DNA of 64,000 bases, from positions 17,955 through 81,954 of the forward strand of contig NZ_JAATVU010000028.1 in the NCBI RefSeq assembly GCF_013184745.1, written 5' to 3'. Shown one piece after another: positions 62,384 through 64,000 of this stretch; positions within the stretch are counted from its first letter, which is position 1, and every line of letters begins with the position of its first letter. The translations under genes were made by a program, and so were the position numbers. The stretch is from Mangrovicoccus sp. HB161399 (GTDB lineage Bacteria > Pseudomonadota > Alphaproteobacteria > Rhodobacterales > Rhodobacteraceae). The notes under the pieces are model-generated. The model had not been told where the DNA came from and made no database searches. It was given only the letters and a program-made list of their open reading frames with translations.

Positions 62384-63102
62384 TTCCCCATGCGGAGATC
62401 GATGAAGCCGCCGCCGAACAGCCGGTCGCGCGACTCCGTCAGATGGGCGCGCATCAGCTCGCCCGCGCGGGCCGCGTCGCGCGCCTCGATCGCCGCCTTG
62501 ATGCCGGTATGCTCGTCCAGGACGCGGCGCAGCGCTTCGGCCCCGTCGGTCATCAGCGACTGGCCATGCATCTTCATGCCGACATTGATGTGCTCGCGCA
62601 GCGCCCGCATCGTCGCCTCGAAATACTGGTTGTTGGCGGCCCGCGCGATGCCGAGATGGAAGGCGAAATCGGCATCCTCGCGGTGCTGCATCGACCCGGT
62701 GGCGTCGCGCAGCAGCTGCAGCGCATCCTCGATCGACTGCAGCGCGGCCGCGTCATGGCGCTCGGCCGCGAGCTGCGCCGCCTCGGTCTCGATCACCAGG
62801 CGGAACTCGTAGCAGCGCTGGATGTCGGCCAGGGTCTCCACCTTGGCGAAGCCCATCGGCGCCGAGACCGGCAGGCGGACATAGCTGCCCGCGCCCTGGC
62901 GCGAATAGATCAGCGACTCCTCGCGCAGCCGGTCCATCGCAGCACGCAGCACCGGCCGCGACACCCCGAATTCCTGCGCCAGCGCGGTTTCCGCCGGAAG
63001 TTTCTGGTTCGACGGATAGTCGCCGTTGGAAATCCTCGTGTAGAGCAGGTGATAGACCTTGTCGGCCAGCGTGCCTTTCGCCCGGGCGCGTTCCTCAGCC
63101 AT
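62374..63102 (-). CDS. GntR family regulator with FCD domain
   Basis: This 242-residue protein has a winged helix (KVYHLLYTRISNGDYPSNQKLPAETALAQEFGVSRPVLRAAMDRLREESLI) and an FCD effector domain with FRLVIETEAAQLAAERHD, DADFAFHLGIARAANN and LDEHTGIKAAIEARDA, the metal/ligand pattern of sugar-acid-responsive regulators. It sits between an SDR and the sialidase-like gene, all minus strand, and probably controls this operon. Confidence 0.92.
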   Translation of the reverse strand: MAEERARAKGTLADKVYHLLYTRISNGDYPSNQKLPAETALAQEFGVSRPVLRAAMDRLREESLIYSRQGAGSYVRLPVSAPMGFAKVETLADIQRCYEFRLVIETEAAQLAAERHDAAALQSIEDALQLLRDATGSMQHREDADFAFHLGIARAANNQYFEATMRALREHINVGMKMHGQSLMTDGAEALRRVLDEHTGIKAAIEARDAARAGELMRAHLTESRDRLFGGGFIDLRMGNYK

Positions 63103-63190
63103 GTTCCTCTCCCGCCTGCGGTTTGCGACGTCCCGTTCTAGCGGACCTGCGAACTTGTCCGCAACTTGGAAACACCTCTGCGGACACGCG

Positions 63191-63877
63191 TCAGAGCGAC
63201 CCGCCGCCGCAGATCACGATGCTCTGCCCGGTGATCGCCCCGGCATGCGGCGAGAGCAGGAAGGCAGCCGTGCCCGCGACCTCCCCTGGCTGCACCATCC
63301 GGCCGATCGGCGGCAGCTTCGGCCGTTCGGAAGCCCGCGCCGGATCGCGCAGCATCGGCGTGTCGGTCGCGCCCGGCGCCACGATGTTGACGGTGATGCC
63401 CCGGGGCGCGAGCTCCGCCGCAGCTGACCGCACCAGCCCGGTCAGCGCCGCCTTCGACGCCGCATAGAGCGCCCGGCCCGCCGCCCCCTGCGCAACCCGG
63501 CTGCCGATGGCGACGATCCGGCCGCCCGGCTCCATCCGCGGCGCGCAGCCGCCGATCAGCCGGGCCATGGCATCGACGTGCAGCCGCCACATGGTCTCGC
63601 CCGCGGCATGGTCGAAACTGTCCAGCGGCCCGACCCGCAGGAGCCCGGCGGCATGGACCACCGCGCCGAAGGGCGGCAGCCCGGCCAGCGCGGCAGACAG
63701 CGCCGCCCCGTCGGCCAGGTCGGCGGCTTCGTGGACATAGCCCGGCGGCGGCTCCTGCGGCGCGCGGCGGCTCATGCCGGTCACCTGCCAGCCCTCCCCG
63801 GCCAGATGCGCGGCAACCGCCGCGCCGATGCCGGAACTTGCGCCGGTGACGAGGACCCTCTTTTCCGTCCCGCTCAC
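63191..63877 (-). CDS. short-chain dehydrogenase/reductase
   Basis: This 228-residue SDR has VLVTGASSGIGAAVA, VVHAAGLL in place of NNAG, Ser in IVAIGSRVAQG and Tyr-x3-Lys in ALYAASKAAL. The start is GTG at 63877, which overlaps the stop of the preceding gene (GTGA). A further upstream start would lie inside that gene. Arg in GMSRRAPQ after the second strand suggests NADP(H). It is in the operon with GntR and the sialidase-like gene. Confidence 0.87.
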   Translation of the reverse strand: MSGTEKRVLVTGASSGIGAAVAAHLAGEGWQVTGMSRRAPQEPPPGYVHEAADLADGAALSAALAGLPPFGAVVHAAGLLRVGPLDSFDHAAGETMWRLHVDAMARLIGGCAPRMEPGGRIVAIGSRVAQGAAGRALYAASKAALTGLVRSAAAELAPRGITVNIVAPGATDTPMLRDPARASERPKLPPIGRMVQPGEVAGTAAFLLSPHAGAITGQSIVICGGGSL

Positions 63878-64000
63878 CGCCCGCGCTCCGCTTCGAGCCT
63901 GCGCCACCGTATCGAGGACGCGAGTGCTGCTGCTATGAACGCTGCTCCGAGGAGTCCCGTCACGGCCTCGTTGATGTGGACGAGGGTCTGGGCGAACATG
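63874..64000 (-). CDS. C-terminal end of a membrane protein (5' partial)
   Basis: On the minus strand the frame entering from the window edge reads FAQTLVHINEAVTGL, then LGAAFIAAALASS, then IRWRRLEAERGR and a TGA at 63874-63876. It is one hydrophobic segment followed by a basic tail. An ATG at 63999 could start a 41-residue protein, but more likely this is the end of a longer membrane protein, perhaps the operon's transporter. The stop overlaps the SDR start, so it belongs to the same operon. The family cannot be told from this piece. Confidence 0.55.
   Translation of the reverse strand, partial: MFAQTLVHINEAVTGLLGAAFIAAALASSIRWRRLEAERGR

Overview
The window is very GC-rich (roughly two thirds G+C) and densely coded on both strands. 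Gene content (two complete TRAP transporters, a polyamine-type ABC importer, hydantoinase/oxoprolinase genes, ArsJ, EpmA/EF-P, MYG1, many short-chain dehydrogenases, FCD-type GntR regulators) points to an alphaproteobacterium, most likely a marine or sediment member of the Rhodobacteraceae/Paracoccaceae. I see no rRNA, tRNA, phage or CRISPR. The species call is inference from gene content only.

Layout. 1-6.5 kb is housekeeping: the end of an amidase, an orphan vsr, divergent efp/epmA, ppsA, and two small unknown genes, one with a zinc-protease-like HELVHH motif. 6.5-18.5 kb is a metal and drug defence region: an arsenate operon (fused ArsR-ArsC regulator/reductase, ArsJ-linked GAPDH, ArsJ exporter), a cupin/TetR pair, an RND pump with its adaptor, a copper chaperone with a CueR box and CueR, and a His/Met-rich exported protein. 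18.5-20 kb holds DUF1697 and MYG1 genes. 20-22.6 kb carries a badly decayed IS3-family element.

22.6-25.2 kb is an arginase-ornithine cyclodeaminase pathway (arginine to ornithine to proline) with a divergent Lrp-type regulator. 25.2-34.8 kb is the most striking block: eight tightly coupled minus-strand genes encoding a TRAP importer, an unrecognised membrane protein, HyuB- and HyuA-type hydantoinase/oxoprolinase subunits, a DSD1-family PLP aldolase/dehydratase and a GntR regulator, with a near-perfect 21-bp palindrome in front. 35-40.7 kb is a polyamine-type ABC operon with an SDR and a divergent LuxR-type regulator. 41.1-48.4 kb is a second catabolic island: a TRAP importer, a NIPSNAP protein, an AraC regulator, a ketosteroid-dehydrogenase-like flavoprotein and an SDR, with a shared TGCAA-type motif in its control regions.

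48.7-55.9 kb is a signalling island (GGDEF-EAL protein, hybrid histidine kinase, single-domain receiver, CheB-CheR-PAS fusion). It is followed, after a 1.3-kb tract without recognisable genes, by a 1276-residue RTX protein whose first calcium-binding repeats carry Met instead of the usual Leu. 61-64 kb is the end of a further operon: a small membrane-protein end, an SDR, a GntR regulator and a cytoplasmic sialidase-like protein.

The general picture is a metabolically versatile scavenger with several regulator-transporter-enzyme modules for small organic substrates, plus stress-metal defence and surface/secretion functions. Start codons were chosen by ribosome-binding site, family N-termini and operon overlaps. 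Several are GTG or TTG.
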